60,681 nt of DNA from assembly GCA_003963005.1 (NCBI GenBank), contig RXJW01000138.1, forward strand, positions 1 to 60,681. The letters are read 5' to 3'. The notes below the pieces were generated by a model that made no database searches, was not told where the DNA came from, and saw only the letters and a list, made by a program, of their open reading frames with translations. The DNA is from Burkholderiales bacterium. Lineage in GTDB: Bacteria; Pseudomonadota; Gammaproteobacteria; Burkholderiales; Burkholderiaceae_C. Below are positions 1 to 8,678 of this stretch, piece after piece. The stretch's first letter is position 1, and every line of letters starts with the position of its first letter. A program made the position numbers and the translations under genes.

Positions 1-3000
1 GGTGACGTCACGCTCAAGGGCACGACCGCCACGCTCTCGCACGACATCACCGCCACCGGCAACCTGGACGTGCAGGCCACCACGGGCGGCATCAGCCAGC
101 CGGGCGGCACGCTGACCGTGGCCGGCACCACGCGGCTCGCGGCCACCGGCACCGTCACCGCCAACCGACCGCTGAACAGCTTCCAGGGCGCCGTCAGCCT
201 GGCCGGCACGGGGGCCGACATCTTCGGCCTCGGTCCCCTGACCCTGGGTGGGCTCACGCTGAGCAGCCTGACGGCGCAATCCGGCGGTGGGCTCCAGCTT
301 GGCACCGGCACTCTCAGCGGCAGCCTGACGGCGACGTCGGGCGGGGCCATCACCCAGGCCGCAGGAGGGCTGCGCGTGTCGGGCACCACGTCGCTCTCCA
401 GCCCAGGGCCCATGACCCTGACCGATGCCAACAATGCCTGGACCGGCGCGATCACGCTCGGCGGCGGGGCGGTGCAGCTGCACAGCACCGGCGCCATCAC
501 GCTGGCCGCGAGCACCGTCAGCTCGCTCGACCTCACCGCGGGGGGCGCGGTCAGCCAGACCGGCCCGCTGACCCTCAGCGGCACGACGGCGGTGAACGCC
601 GGCAGCGCGGCCATCACGCTGTCGAACAGCAACAACCAGTTCGGCGGCGCGGTCTCGCTGCTGGGCGGCACGGTGCAGCTCACGGCGCAGGGCGCCCTGC
701 GGCTGGGCAGCCTCGACGTGGCTGGCCTGACCGTGCAGTCCGGCGGGGCCTTGAACCTGGGCCAGGGCGACATCGCCGGCGCCCTCGTGGCGGGCAGCAC
801 CGCGGGCGGCATCAGCCAGTCCGGCGCGCTGCACGTGACCGGCACGGCGAACCTGCAGACCGGCACGGGCACGCTCACCCTCACCGCGGCGGGCAACCAG
901 TGGGGCGGGGGCGTCACGCTTGCCGCCGGCACGAGCCAGTTGACGAGTGGCGGCGGCCTGAGCCTGGCGTCCGTCAACGTCGGCGCGCTGACGGTCACGG
1001 CCAACGGCCCGCTGAATCTCGGGCAGGGCACGGTGAGCGGCACGCTGAACGTGAACAGCCAGGGCGGCGCGATCACCCAGGGCGGCGGTCTCGATGTGAG
1101 CGGTGTGGCGTCGCTGCAGGGCGGCAACATGACGCTGACGCAGGCCGGCAACCGCTGGCGCAGCGCTGTCAATCTCAGCGGCGGCGCGGCGCAGATCACG
1201 GCCAACGGCGCGCTGCGCCTGGGCACGCTGGCCACGACGGGGCTGACGGCGCGATCCACCGGGCCGCTGAACCTCGGCCAGGGCACCGTGACGGGCACCC
1301 TCGTGGCCGACAGCGGCGGCACGGCCATCACGCAGGCCGGTGCGCTGGAGGTGACCGGCAGCAGCCAGTTCACGGCGACGGGCGCCGACATCACGCTCAC
1401 CGACACCGGCAACCGATTCCTCGGCGCGCTGAGCCTCGTCGGCCGCACGGTCGCGGTCTACAACCAGCCGAGCCTCAGCTTCGGCAGCCTGACCTTCAAC
1501 AGCCTGGACGCCACCAGCGCCGGGGCCATCGTGCTGGGCACCGGCACGCTGACGGGCAGCCTCACCGCGCGTGCGCTCGGCGGCACGGTCACGCAGACGG
1601 CCGGTGGGCTCGTCGTGGCGGGCGATGTGACGCTGCAGTCCAGCGCCGGCATCCAGCTCGGTGACGCGGGCAACCGGCTCGGCGGCATCGTCAGCGTCAC
1701 CGGCGGGCCCACCACCCTCACCAACGGTGCCGCGCTGCGGCTCGGCAGCGCCAATGTGAACGGCAACCTGGTGGTGACGAGCACGGGCGCGCTCACCCAG
1801 ACCGGCGTGCTCAACGTCACCGGCAGCAGCGCGTTCGATGCGGGCGCGAGCGACATCACGCTGACGCAGACCAGCAACGGCTGGGGCGGCGCGGTGTCGC
1901 TGCGCGGGGGCCAGGTGCAGATGAGCGCCGGCGGTGCGCTGCGCCTGGGCACGCTCGACGTCGGGACGCTGACGGTGCAGTCGCTCGGGGGCCTGGACCT
2001 GGGCACCGGGCGCGTCACCGGGGCCTTGCAGGCGCGCAGCCAGGGCGGGCTGCTCACGCAGGCCGCCGGTGGCCTCGCCGTCGGCGGCACCGCGGTGCTG
2101 GACGCCGGTAGCGGCGACATCCGCCTGACCGAGTCCGGCAACAGCTTCGCGGGAGCGGTCAGCCTGAACGGCCACGACGTGTCGCTCGGCAGTGCCGGCG
2201 TGCTGCGCCTCGGCAGCTTTGCGGCGCACGACCTGACGCTCGCCGCGGGCGGCAACCTCGTGCTCGGGGGCGGTACCGTCAGCGGCGACCTCGAGGCCGC
2301 CACCCGCGGCACCGCCATCTCGCAGACGGGCGGCGTGACCGTGCGAGGCACGGCGGCCTTCGTGGCCGACGGCAACCTCGTCGACCTCGTCATCGATCAC
2401 CCGGCCAACCAGTGGCTCGGCCCGGTGCAGATGCGCGGCATCAACGGCGGGAGCTTCCGCAGCGCCAACTTCAGCTCGGCCCTGGACCTGAGCTTCAGCG
2501 GCGACGTGCAGACCCTGACGCTGGCCAGCGGCGGCCGCCTGACGCTGGGCGCCATCCGCAGCCAGACCTTCTCGGCGGCCGCGCGCACGGGCATCGTGCA
2601 GACCGGGGCCCTGGAGGTCAGCGGCACGACGACCTTGATCGCCCGCGGTGCCGGCATGACGGCTGACCTCGGCCAAGCGGGCAACGACCTGCACGACGTC
2701 AGTCTGCAGGCCGACGCCGGCGCGAGCCTGGCCCGCGTGCAGCTGCGCGAGGGCGACGCCCGCCGGGGCGACGGCTTGCGGGTCAGCGGCGATGCCGGCC
2801 TGCTGGACATCACCTCGGCCGGTGCCCTGACGCTGGCCGGCGGCACCTACACCGACCTGCGGATCGACACCGCCGCCACGGGCGCATCGGTCACGCAGAG
2901 CACGGCAGGCCTCGTCAGCGGCACGACCCGCGTGGCCGCAGGTGCGGGCGCCGTGACGCTGGACCGCAGCGACAACCGGTTGCCCCAGGTGCGCCTGGAC

Positions 3001-6000
3001 AGCGCCGGCACGGCCAGCCTCGTCAGCCAGGCGGACTACACCGTCGAGGCCGGCGCCGTGTCGACACGGCTGACGCTCGGCGGGCCGGGCGCGATCGCGC
3101 TGACGGGGCGACTGAGCGGTGCGGGCGAGCTCGTGATGGCCGGCTCGGGTCGCCTCCTGCTCACGTCGGCGCACGACCACCGCGGCGGCACGCGCGTGGA
3201 CACGGGCCAGCTGGTGCTGCAGGGGCCGGCGGCGCAGCCGGGCAGCGGCCCGGTGCGGCTGGGCGCCAGCGGCAGCCTGGACCTGCGCGACGGTGCGGTG
3301 CTGGCCCAGGCGCTGCTGGCCGAGGGGGGGCGCATCACGAGCACCACGGGCCTGGGCGTGCTGAGCGGGCCGGTGACGCTGCAAGCCACCACGCGCTTCG
3401 AGCCCGGTGCGGGCGGCTTGCGGGTGGACGGCGACATCCGCGATGCCGGTGCGGGCTTCGGCCTGCAACTGGTGGGCAGCGGCACGCTGACGCTGGCAGG
3501 CCGCAACGACTACCGCGGGGTGACCGACGTGACCGGCGGCAGCCTGCGTGCGGTGAGCGCCGGTGCGCTGCCGTCCGCGAGTGCGCTGCAGCTCGCCGCG
3601 GGTGCGACGCTGGCACTCGGTGCCGACCAGGGCGTCGGGTCGCTGGCCGGTGTGGGCCACGTCGACCTGGGGACGTTCTCGCTCAGTGCCGGCGCCGATG
3701 GCCGCGACACGACGTTCGGCGGCAGCGTGACGGGCGCCGGGGGCTTCATCAAGCTCGGCGAGGGTCGGCTCACGTGGACCGGCATCGGTGGGCACACCGG
3801 CGCGACCCGGGTGGTGGCGGGCGACCTGGTGCTGGCCAGCGCCACGGCGCTGAACGTGACGACGGCGGTGACCGTGGAGGCCGGGGCGCGATTAACCGTG
3901 CAGCAGGGGGCCCGGCTGGGTTCGCTGGCCGGCGGGGGCACGGTCGACCTCCAGGCCGGTCCGCTCGCGGTGGGCGCCAACGGTGACAGCACGCGCTGGG
4001 TCGGTGCGCTCGTCGGTGGCGGCGCCCTGGTCAAGCAGGGCGCAGGCAGCTTCGTGCTCGGCGGCAGCAACACGCTCACCGGCGACGTGGCAGTGGAGGG
4101 GGGCACGCTGCGCCTCGAAGGCGCCGGGCCGCAGCCGCTGCTGGCGGCCCGGCCGGCGGCCGCCGTGCTGCCGGGGACGGTCGGCGTGTCGGTCGCAGCC
4201 GGTGCCACGCTGGAACTCGGCAGCGACACCGCACTTGGCGCGCTGACGGGTGCCGGCACGGTGCAGCTCGGCAGCGCGCAGCTCACGCTGGGCGCGAGTG
4301 GCCGCAGCAGCCGTTTCGACGGCAGCCTGCTCGGCGCGGGCAGCCTCGTCAAGGCGGGGGTGGGCACGGTGACGCTCGGCGGCGCCAGCGGCTTCACGGG
4401 CGGCACGTCGGTCCGCGAGGGCCTGCTCGTGCTCGCGGCGCCGGGCGCGCTCGCAGCCACCGGAGCGCTGGCCATCGACGCGGCCGGGCAGGTGCAGGTG
4501 GAGGCCGCGCAGGCGGTGGCCTCGCTGGGCGGCACGGGGTCGGTGCAGCTGAACGGCGCCTCTCTGGCGATCGGCAGCGACGGCCGCGACAGCCGCTTCG
4601 ATGGCCTGATCAGCGGCACCGGCGGCCTCATCAAGCAGGGCGCGGGCACCCTGACGCTGACCGCGGCCAACCGCTTCAGCGGTGACAGCCGCATCGACGC
4701 CGGCGTGGTGAAGCTGTCCGACCAGGGCGTGCTCGGCGCAGGCGCGCTGCGCAACGACGGCCAGCTGGTGCTCGCGCGCAGCAGCCCGCTGACGCTCGAT
4801 CAGGCGATCAGCGGCAGCGGGAGCCTGGTCGTGAGCCAGGGCGAGGTGACGCTGACGAACGCCGGCAACACCTACACCGGCGCCACGCAGGTGCTCGGTG
4901 GCGTGCTGCGCACGACGGCGGCCGAGCGGCTGCCGGACGGCAGCGCCGTGCAGGTGGCCGCCGGCGCGGCGCTCGAACTCGGCGGCAGCGAGACCGTCGC
5001 GGCCCTGCAGGCGGCCGGCAGCGTGCGCCTCGCCGGCCATTTCACGACGCTGGGCGACCAGGTCTACACCGGCAGCCTGACCCTGACGAACCCCGCCGGC
5101 ACGACGCTGACCGGCCGCCTCATCGACGCCAGCCGCAGCAGCAACAGCTTCGGCACCGGGCCGCTCGGCCTGGCCGGCGGGCAGGCGCTGGTGACGGCGC
5201 CCGGCACGCTGGTGCTCGGCGACGTGACCCTGAGCGGCGGCGGGCGCATCGAAAGCGGCCGGCTCGCGCTCGACGGCCGGCTGCAGCTCGGCAGTGGCAC
5301 GCTCAGCCTCGTGGCCACGGCCACGCCCGACGATGCCAAGGCCACGCTGCTGGCCACGGCCCAGGTGCCGGTGGCGGGCCAGCCCATGGCCCTGGCCGAA
5401 GCCACCGTGCAGCAAGGCGCTGGCGGCAGCATCGCCGTGGCGGAAGGCGCGGTCCTCCAGGTCGCTGCGACCGGTGGCGGCTCGGTGCTGCTGGATCGCG
5501 ATGCCAACAGCTTCCGCGGCGCGCTCGCCGTGCTCAGCGGGCCGGCCTACAACACCGCGTGGGCGCCGAACGTGCGCGGCGCGCAGGCCGTGCAGTCGCT
5601 GGTGCGGGTGGCCGGCGACCGCGTGAACGTGGGCGGGGCCGGCGTGGAGGGCGATGTCGTGGAGGTCCGCGCCAATGCGCTGGCCACCACGGACCGTGCG
5701 GCCCTGGTGGCGCGCCTGCCCTTCGACGAGATCGTGCTGGGCCGCGCGCTGTCGGCGCCCGGCCTGACGCTGTCGCTGGCCCCGGGCGCCTTCGCCGTGC
5801 CGGGCAGCTTCGGTGCCATCAACGGCGCCGCCGTCAACGTGGTCGTCGGCAGCACCGAAACGGGCGCGCGCACGAGTGGCCCGAACGCCGGCTACCTGAC
5901 CGTGCTGCCCAAGGGCGGCGCGCAGGGCGCGGCCGTTGTCGTGCTGGCCGGGCCCAAGGTCGGCAGCGTGCCGGCGGGCGGCGGCGCGCCCTACCGCTTC

Positions 6001-6306
6001 TTCCATGACGGCGCGGGGCGGGCCAGCGAGATCCCGGTCGTCTACAACGGCGTGCTGCCGCTGACGCCCGCGGCCACCGGTGCGCTGTCGTCGATCAACG
6101 GCGATGCCGAAGAAGCCCGCCGCGCGCGCTTCCAGGACACGGTGCGCACCGAGAACGTCACGGTGCGACTGCGGGCCGGCGTGATCGCCGAGGTCGGCCC
6201 GGGCCGTGCCTCCACGCAGGGCAGCGAGGGCATCCGGCCGCCCGAGCTGTGCGACCCGGCCGTGCAACCCGCGCTGAGCTGCAGGCCGGCCGCCGCCACG
6301 CCATGA
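1..6306 (+). CDS. Giant beta-strand-repeat surface protein (5' end outside window)
   Basis: The reading frame is open from the first base, so the gene starts upstream; at least 2,101 residues are visible. The first part is a chain of repeats of about 85-90 residues, each with segments like LNLGQGTVTG and ITLTDTGNRF, rich in Gly, Thr, Ser and Ala and nearly free of Cys and Lys. From about base 3480 the repeats change to the autotransporter-associated beta-strand type (GAGSLVKAGVGTVTLGG, then TGGTSVREGLLVL). Both are typical of beta-helical passenger domains of filamentous-haemagglutinin-like or autotransporter adhesins. The C-terminus (ELCDPAVQPALSC) has no terminal aromatic residue and no obvious 12-strand barrel, so export by a two-partner system is more likely than classical autotransport. 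The stop overlaps the start of the caspase gene (ATGA). Surface adhesin or matrix protein is an inference from repeat type; the exact role is unknown. Confidence 0.85.
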   Translation, partial: GDVTLKGTTATLSHDITATGNLDVQATTGGISQPGGTLTVAGTTRLAATGTVTANRPLNSFQGAVSLAGTGADIFGLGPLTLGGLTLSSLTAQSGGGLQLGTGTLSGSLTATSGGAITQAAGGLRVSGTTSLSSPGPMTLTDANNAWTGAITLGGGAVQLHSTGAITLAASTVSSLDLTAGGAVSQTGPLTLSGTTAVNAGSAAITLSNSNNQFGGAVSLLGGTVQLTAQGALRLGSLDVAGLTVQSGGALNLGQGDIAGALVAGSTAGGISQSGALHVTGTANLQTGTGTLTLTAAGNQWGGGVTLAAGTSQLTSGGGLSLASVNVGALTVTANGPLNLGQGTVSGTLNVNSQGGAITQGGGLDVSGVASLQGGNMTLTQAGNRWRSAVNLSGGAAQITANGALRLGTLATTGLTARSTGPLNLGQGTVTGTLVADSGGTAITQAGALEVTGSSQFTATGADITLTDTGNRFLGALSLVGRTVAVYNQPSLSFGSLTFNSLDATSAGAIVLGTGTLTGSLTARALGGTVTQTAGGLVVAGDVTLQSSAGIQLGDAGNRLGGIVSVTGGPTTLTNGAALRLGSANVNGNLVVTSTGALTQTGVLNVTGSSAFDAGASDITLTQTSNGWGGAVSLRGGQVQMSAGGALRLGTLDVGTLTVQSLGGLDLGTGRVTGALQARSQGGLLTQAAGGLAVGGTAVLDAGSGDIRLTESGNSFAGAVSLNGHDVSLGSAGVLRLGSFAAHDLTLAAGGNLVLGGGTVSGDLEAATRGTAISQTGGVTVRGTAAFVADGNLVDLVIDHPANQWLGPVQMRGINGGSFRSANFSSALDLSFSGDVQTLTLASGGRLTLGAIRSQTFSAAARTGIVQTGALEVSGTTTLIARGAGMTADLGQAGNDLHDVSLQADAGASLARVQLREGDARRGDGLRVSGDAGLLDITSAGALTLAGGTYTDLRIDTAATGASVTQSTAGLVSGTTRVAAGAGAVTLDRSDNRLPQVRLDSAGTASLVSQADYTVEAGAVSTRLTLGGPGAIALTGRLSGAGELVMAGSGRLLLTSAHDHRGGTRVDTGQLVLQGPAAQPGSGPVRLGASGSLDLRDGAVLAQALLAEGGRITSTTGLGVLSGPVTLQATTRFEPGAGGLRVDGDIRDAGAGFGLQLVGSGTLTLAGRNDYRGVTDVTGGSLRAVSAGALPSASALQLAAGATLALGADQGVGSLAGVGHVDLGTFSLSAGADGRDTTFGGSVTGAGGFIKLGEGRLTWTGIGGHTGATRVVAGDLVLASATALNVTTAVTVEAGARLTVQQGARLGSLAGGGTVDLQAGPLAVGANGDSTRWVGALVGGGALVKQGAGSFVLGGSNTLTGDVAVEGGTLRLEGAGPQPLLAARPAAAVLPGTVGVSVAAGATLELGSDTALGALTGAGTVQLGSAQLTLGASGRSSRFDGSLLGAGSLVKAGVGTVTLGGASGFTGGTSVREGLLVLAAPGALAATGALAIDAAGQVQVEAAQAVASLGGTGSVQLNGASLAIGSDGRDSRFDGLISGTGGLIKQGAGTLTLTAANRFSGDSRIDAGVVKLSDQGVLGAGALRNDGQLVLARSSPLTLDQAISGSGSLVVSQGEVTLTNAGNTYTGATQVLGGVLRTTAAERLPDGSAVQVAAGAALELGGSETVAALQAAGSVRLAGHFTTLGDQVYTGSLTLTNPAGTTLTGRLIDASRSSNSFGTGPLGLAGGQALVTAPGTLVLGDVTLSGGGRIESGRLALDGRLQLGSGTLSLVATATPDDAKATLLATAQVPVAGQPMALAEATVQQGAGGSIAVAEGAVLQVAATGGGSVLLDRDANSFRGALAVLSGPAYNTAWAPNVRGAQAVQSLVRVAGDRVNVGGAGVEGDVVEVRANALATTDRAALVARLPFDEIVLGRALSAPGLTLSLAPGAFAVPGSFGAINGAAVNVVVGSTETGARTSGPNAGYLTVLPKGGAQGAAVVVLAGPKVGSVPAGGGAPYRFFHDGAGRASEIPVVYNGVLPLTPAATGALSSINGDAEEARRARFQDTVRTENVTVRLRAGVIAEVGPGRASTQGSEGIRPPELCDPAVQPALSCRPAAATP

Positions 6307-7697
6307 GCTGCACGACGCCGCCACTGCACCGGCCGTTCGGGCGTCGACGCTTCCTGTGGGGCGGGCTCGCCGGCGTCGGGCTGCTGGCCCGCGGCGTGCG
6401 CGCCGAGTCGGCGCCCGCGGCACGCCCGGCCAGCCGCGAGGTGCGCCTGGCCCTGCTGATGGGCAACCGCACCTACCCCCAGCCCTTCGATCTGCCACCC
6501 ATCCCCAAGAATCTGCGGGACCTCGAGGCCGTGCTGGAACGCCGTGGCTTCCAGGTGACCTCGGCGCTGGATCTGGACCTGCCGGCGGCGCGCCGCGTGC
6601 TCGACCGCTTCATCGCCGAGGCTGCCGCGAGCCCGCCGGATGCGACCGTGTTCTTCTACTTCAGCGGCCACGGCGTGCAGGTGGATGCCGCCAACCTGCT
6701 GCTGCCGGCCGGGCTCAACCCGACGGCGCGTGGCGACCAATTGCAGACCGGCAGCGTGCAGCTGCTGGGCGATGTCGTGCGCCGGCTGCCGCCGCGGCGC
6801 GAGGGCATGGTCATCGCGGTGGTGGACGCCTGCCGCACGGGCCTCAAGTCGGGCGAGGTCGCCGGGCTGAACCAGGTCGAGGCACCGCCGGGCTGCCTCA
6901 TCAGCTTCTCCACGGCGGCCGGCAAGCCGGCGATCGCGCCGGCGGTCGAGACCCAGAACACCTTCTACACCGGCTCCCTCGTGCGCCTGATGGCCAGCGT
7001 GCCGGACCAGACCACCTTCCCCGAGCTGATGCAGCTCGTGCGCAGCGATGTGCGCGAGACCATGCTGAACCACCCGGTCCCCGCCGTGCGCCAGCTCGCA
7101 CAGGACCCCTTCATCGCCGATCACACGCGGGTGCGGCTGACGGTGGAGCCGCGTCGCGAGGGCGCGACCGCCGCGCTGCCCGACATCGACGAAGCCGCCG
7201 AACTGCGCAAGCTGGAGCGGCTGACCTGGCCGGCCGAGGTGGTGCAGGTGGCCGAGGCCTTCCTGAAGGCCCGCCCTGACAGCGCCTACGCCCCCGGCGT
7301 GCAGGTCGCGCGGGACGGCGCCCGCACGGCGCTCAAGGCGCTGCAGCGCAGCGACGTGCGGCTGTTCAAGGCCGCCTTTGCCACCAGCGACGATATGCCC
7401 GACGAGCTGCGCCAGGACCTGCTGCGCTGCGGCCGCGGCGACAAGGACGCCGCCGCCCGCATGGCCTGGCGCGCCCGGGGTGGCCCCGGCAGCGCGGCTG
7501 GCTACGCTTCCGCTGCGCAGTCGCGTTATGAGGGCTGGCTGCAGTTCGCCGTCGCGCTGGGCAACGGCATCGCGAGCTACGAGCTGGCGCTGCATTTCCG
7601 CGGCACGGGCCAGCCCCTGCTGGCCTCGCAGTTCGAGGCCCGGGCGCGGGAGCTGGGCTACACGCCGCCGCCGGACCTGGACAACGTGCGCAAATGA
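6303..7697 (+). CDS. Tat-exported caspase-family (C14) protease
   Basis: 464 residues. The ATG at 6303 overlaps the previous stop as ATGA, so translation is coupled to the surface protein; an upstream ATG at 6249 lies inside that gene and is less likely. The N-terminus has a twin-arginine signal (RRRFLWGG followed by a hydrophobic stretch and an Ala-rich cleavage region), implying folded export to the periplasm. The caspase dyad is present: His123 in FSGHG and Cys177 in VVDACRTG, followed by the LISFSTAAGKPA segment usual in bacterial caspase-like proteins. Residues after about 290 are helical and repeat-like, possibly Sel1-type. The family cleaves after basic or acidic residues; the substrate here is not visible, but coupling to the giant protein suggests processing or turnover of it (inference). 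Confidence 0.9.
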   Translation: MSCTTPPLHRPFGRRRFLWGGLAGVGLLARGVRAESAPAARPASREVRLALLMGNRTYPQPFDLPPIPKNLRDLEAVLERRGFQVTSALDLDLPAARRVLDRFIAEAAASPPDATVFFYFSGHGVQVDAANLLLPAGLNPTARGDQLQTGSVQLLGDVVRRLPPRREGMVIAVVDACRTGLKSGEVAGLNQVEAPPGCLISFSTAAGKPAIAPAVETQNTFYTGSLVRLMASVPDQTTFPELMQLVRSDVRETMLNHPVPAVRQLAQDPFIADHTRVRLTVEPRREGATAALPDIDEAAELRKLERLTWPAEVVQVAEAFLKARPDSAYAPGVQVARDGARTALKALQRSDVRLFKAAFATSDDMPDELRQDLLRCGRGDKDAAARMAWRARGGPGSAAGYASAAQSRYEGWLQFAVALGNGIASYELALHFRGTGQPLLASQFEARARELGYTPPPDLDNVRK

Positions 7698-7700
7698 AGT

Positions 7701-7747
7701 ACGGGGCCCGGGTGCCACGCTCAGCCGCGCAGCCTCCCGGGCCCCGT
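7701..7747. terminator. Hairpin between convergent genes
   Basis: Perfect 12-bp inverted repeat, acggggcccggg (7701-7712) and cccgggccccgt (7736-7747), in the gap between the convergent caspase gene and the 255-residue gene. There is no clear T-run on either side, so it may be a bidirectional transcript-end structure and not a textbook intrinsic terminator. Confidence 0.45.
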
Positions 7748-7776
7748 GCACAGCGGCGTGATGCCGCCGTCGGCGG

Positions 7777-8544
7777 TCAGTGCGTGGCGAGCTGCTTGGT
7801 GGCCCAGTTCGCCCAGATCTTGGCGTCCGTCTGCAGCACGTTGAGCGCACGCCGGTCCTCGCTGTAGCCCTTGCTGATGGTGGCGATCAGCGTCAGCAGC
7901 TCCTTGGCCTCGGCGTGCTTCTCGTGCGCGTCCTTGGCCGTCAGCGCGAACTTCAGGCGCTTCTCGTTGCGCGCGTCGGTATCCTTCCAGGCGGTGTTGA
8001 ACTCCTCCACGCCCTTGCGGAACTGTTCGATGAAGCCGGGCGAGGCGCTGTGGTCCTTGAGCTTGTCGGCCGCCACGAGGCGCTCGTAGATCTTCTCCAG
8101 CTTCTGCGCCTGCGCCTTGAGCTGGGTGAACGAGGTCTGGTAGTGGTCGTCGGTCTTGACGAGCTTGTCCTGCGCCTCCTTGGCGCCGGCACCGGCGAGC
8201 ACGTGGTTGCGCTTGGTTTCCTTCCAGAAGTTCAGCTCGTAGTCCATGTCAGCGACGAAGTCCTTGATGAAGGTCTTCTCCTTGGCGTTGTATTCCTTGC
8301 TGAACTTGGTGCCGAGGGCTTCGACGTCGTCCTTGGCCTTGGTGATCATGTCGACGTTGCGCTTGATGTCGCTCAGCGCGTTGTTGCCCATCACGTTCTT
8401 CACGAAGTAGGGGCCGTCGTACTCGCGCCACTGGCGGTCCAGGCCTTCGAGCAGGGCCGTCATGCCTGAGGCCTTGACGCGGGTCTGGCGAACCTTCTTC
8501 CATTCGGTCGCGTACTTGGAGGGCTTGGAGATTCCTTTGGCCAT
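7777..8544 (-). CDS. Helical protein of unknown function in the T6SS locus
   Basis: 255 residues, hydrophilic and almost entirely predicted helix, with many Lys, Glu and Ala and long heptad-like stretches (about residues 60-170) suggesting a coiled coil or helical bundle. No signal peptide or membrane segment. I do not recognise the family. It lies just downstream of the tssK-tagF operon but is separated from it by 134 bp, which hold a degenerate copy of the ECF-type promoter found before all the other T6SS units, so it is probably expressed with the T6SS. It could be a structural accessory, an adaptor or a secreted protein; nothing in the sequence decides this. Confidence 0.75.
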   Translation of the reverse strand: MAKGISKPSKYATEWKKVRQTRVKASGMTALLEGLDRQWREYDGPYFVKNVMGNNALSDIKRNVDMITKAKDDVEALGTKFSKEYNAKEKTFIKDFVADMDYELNFWKETKRNHVLAGAGAKEAQDKLVKTDDHYQTSFTQLKAQAQKLEKIYERLVAADKLKDHSASPGFIEQFRKGVEEFNTAWKDTDARNEKRLKFALTAKDAHEKHAEAKELLTLIATISKGYSEDRRALNVLQTDAKIWANWATKQLATH

Positions 8545-8636
8545 GGTGGTGTCCCGTCGGGCAGGTGGGGTGCGCGGAGTGCGCGTGCCCGGCCCGCGCT
8601 CCGACGGCGCGCCGCAGCTGGCTGCGCCTGATGCCC

Positions 8637-8667
8637 TTGAGTGGCGGGCGGTGCGGGCCGGTTCCCC
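8637..8667 (-). promoter_or_regulatory. Degenerate ECF-type promoter (site F)
   Basis: On the minus strand it reads GGGGAACC, 14 bp, GCCACTCAA: 7 of 8 and 7 of 9 matches to the consensus of the strong sites in this window, with the same 14-bp spacing and correct orientation. Its -10 edge is 92 bp from the ATG of the 255-residue gene. It is the weakest of the eight. Confidence 0.5.
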
Positions 8668-8678
8668 TCCCGGGAGGT

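Noticed and set aside
1..3400. Regular repeats as a tandem DNA array or CRISPR
   Set aside because: The periodicity is at the protein level (about 85-90 residues) and the DNA copies are diverged and in frame; there are no identical repeats with spacers.
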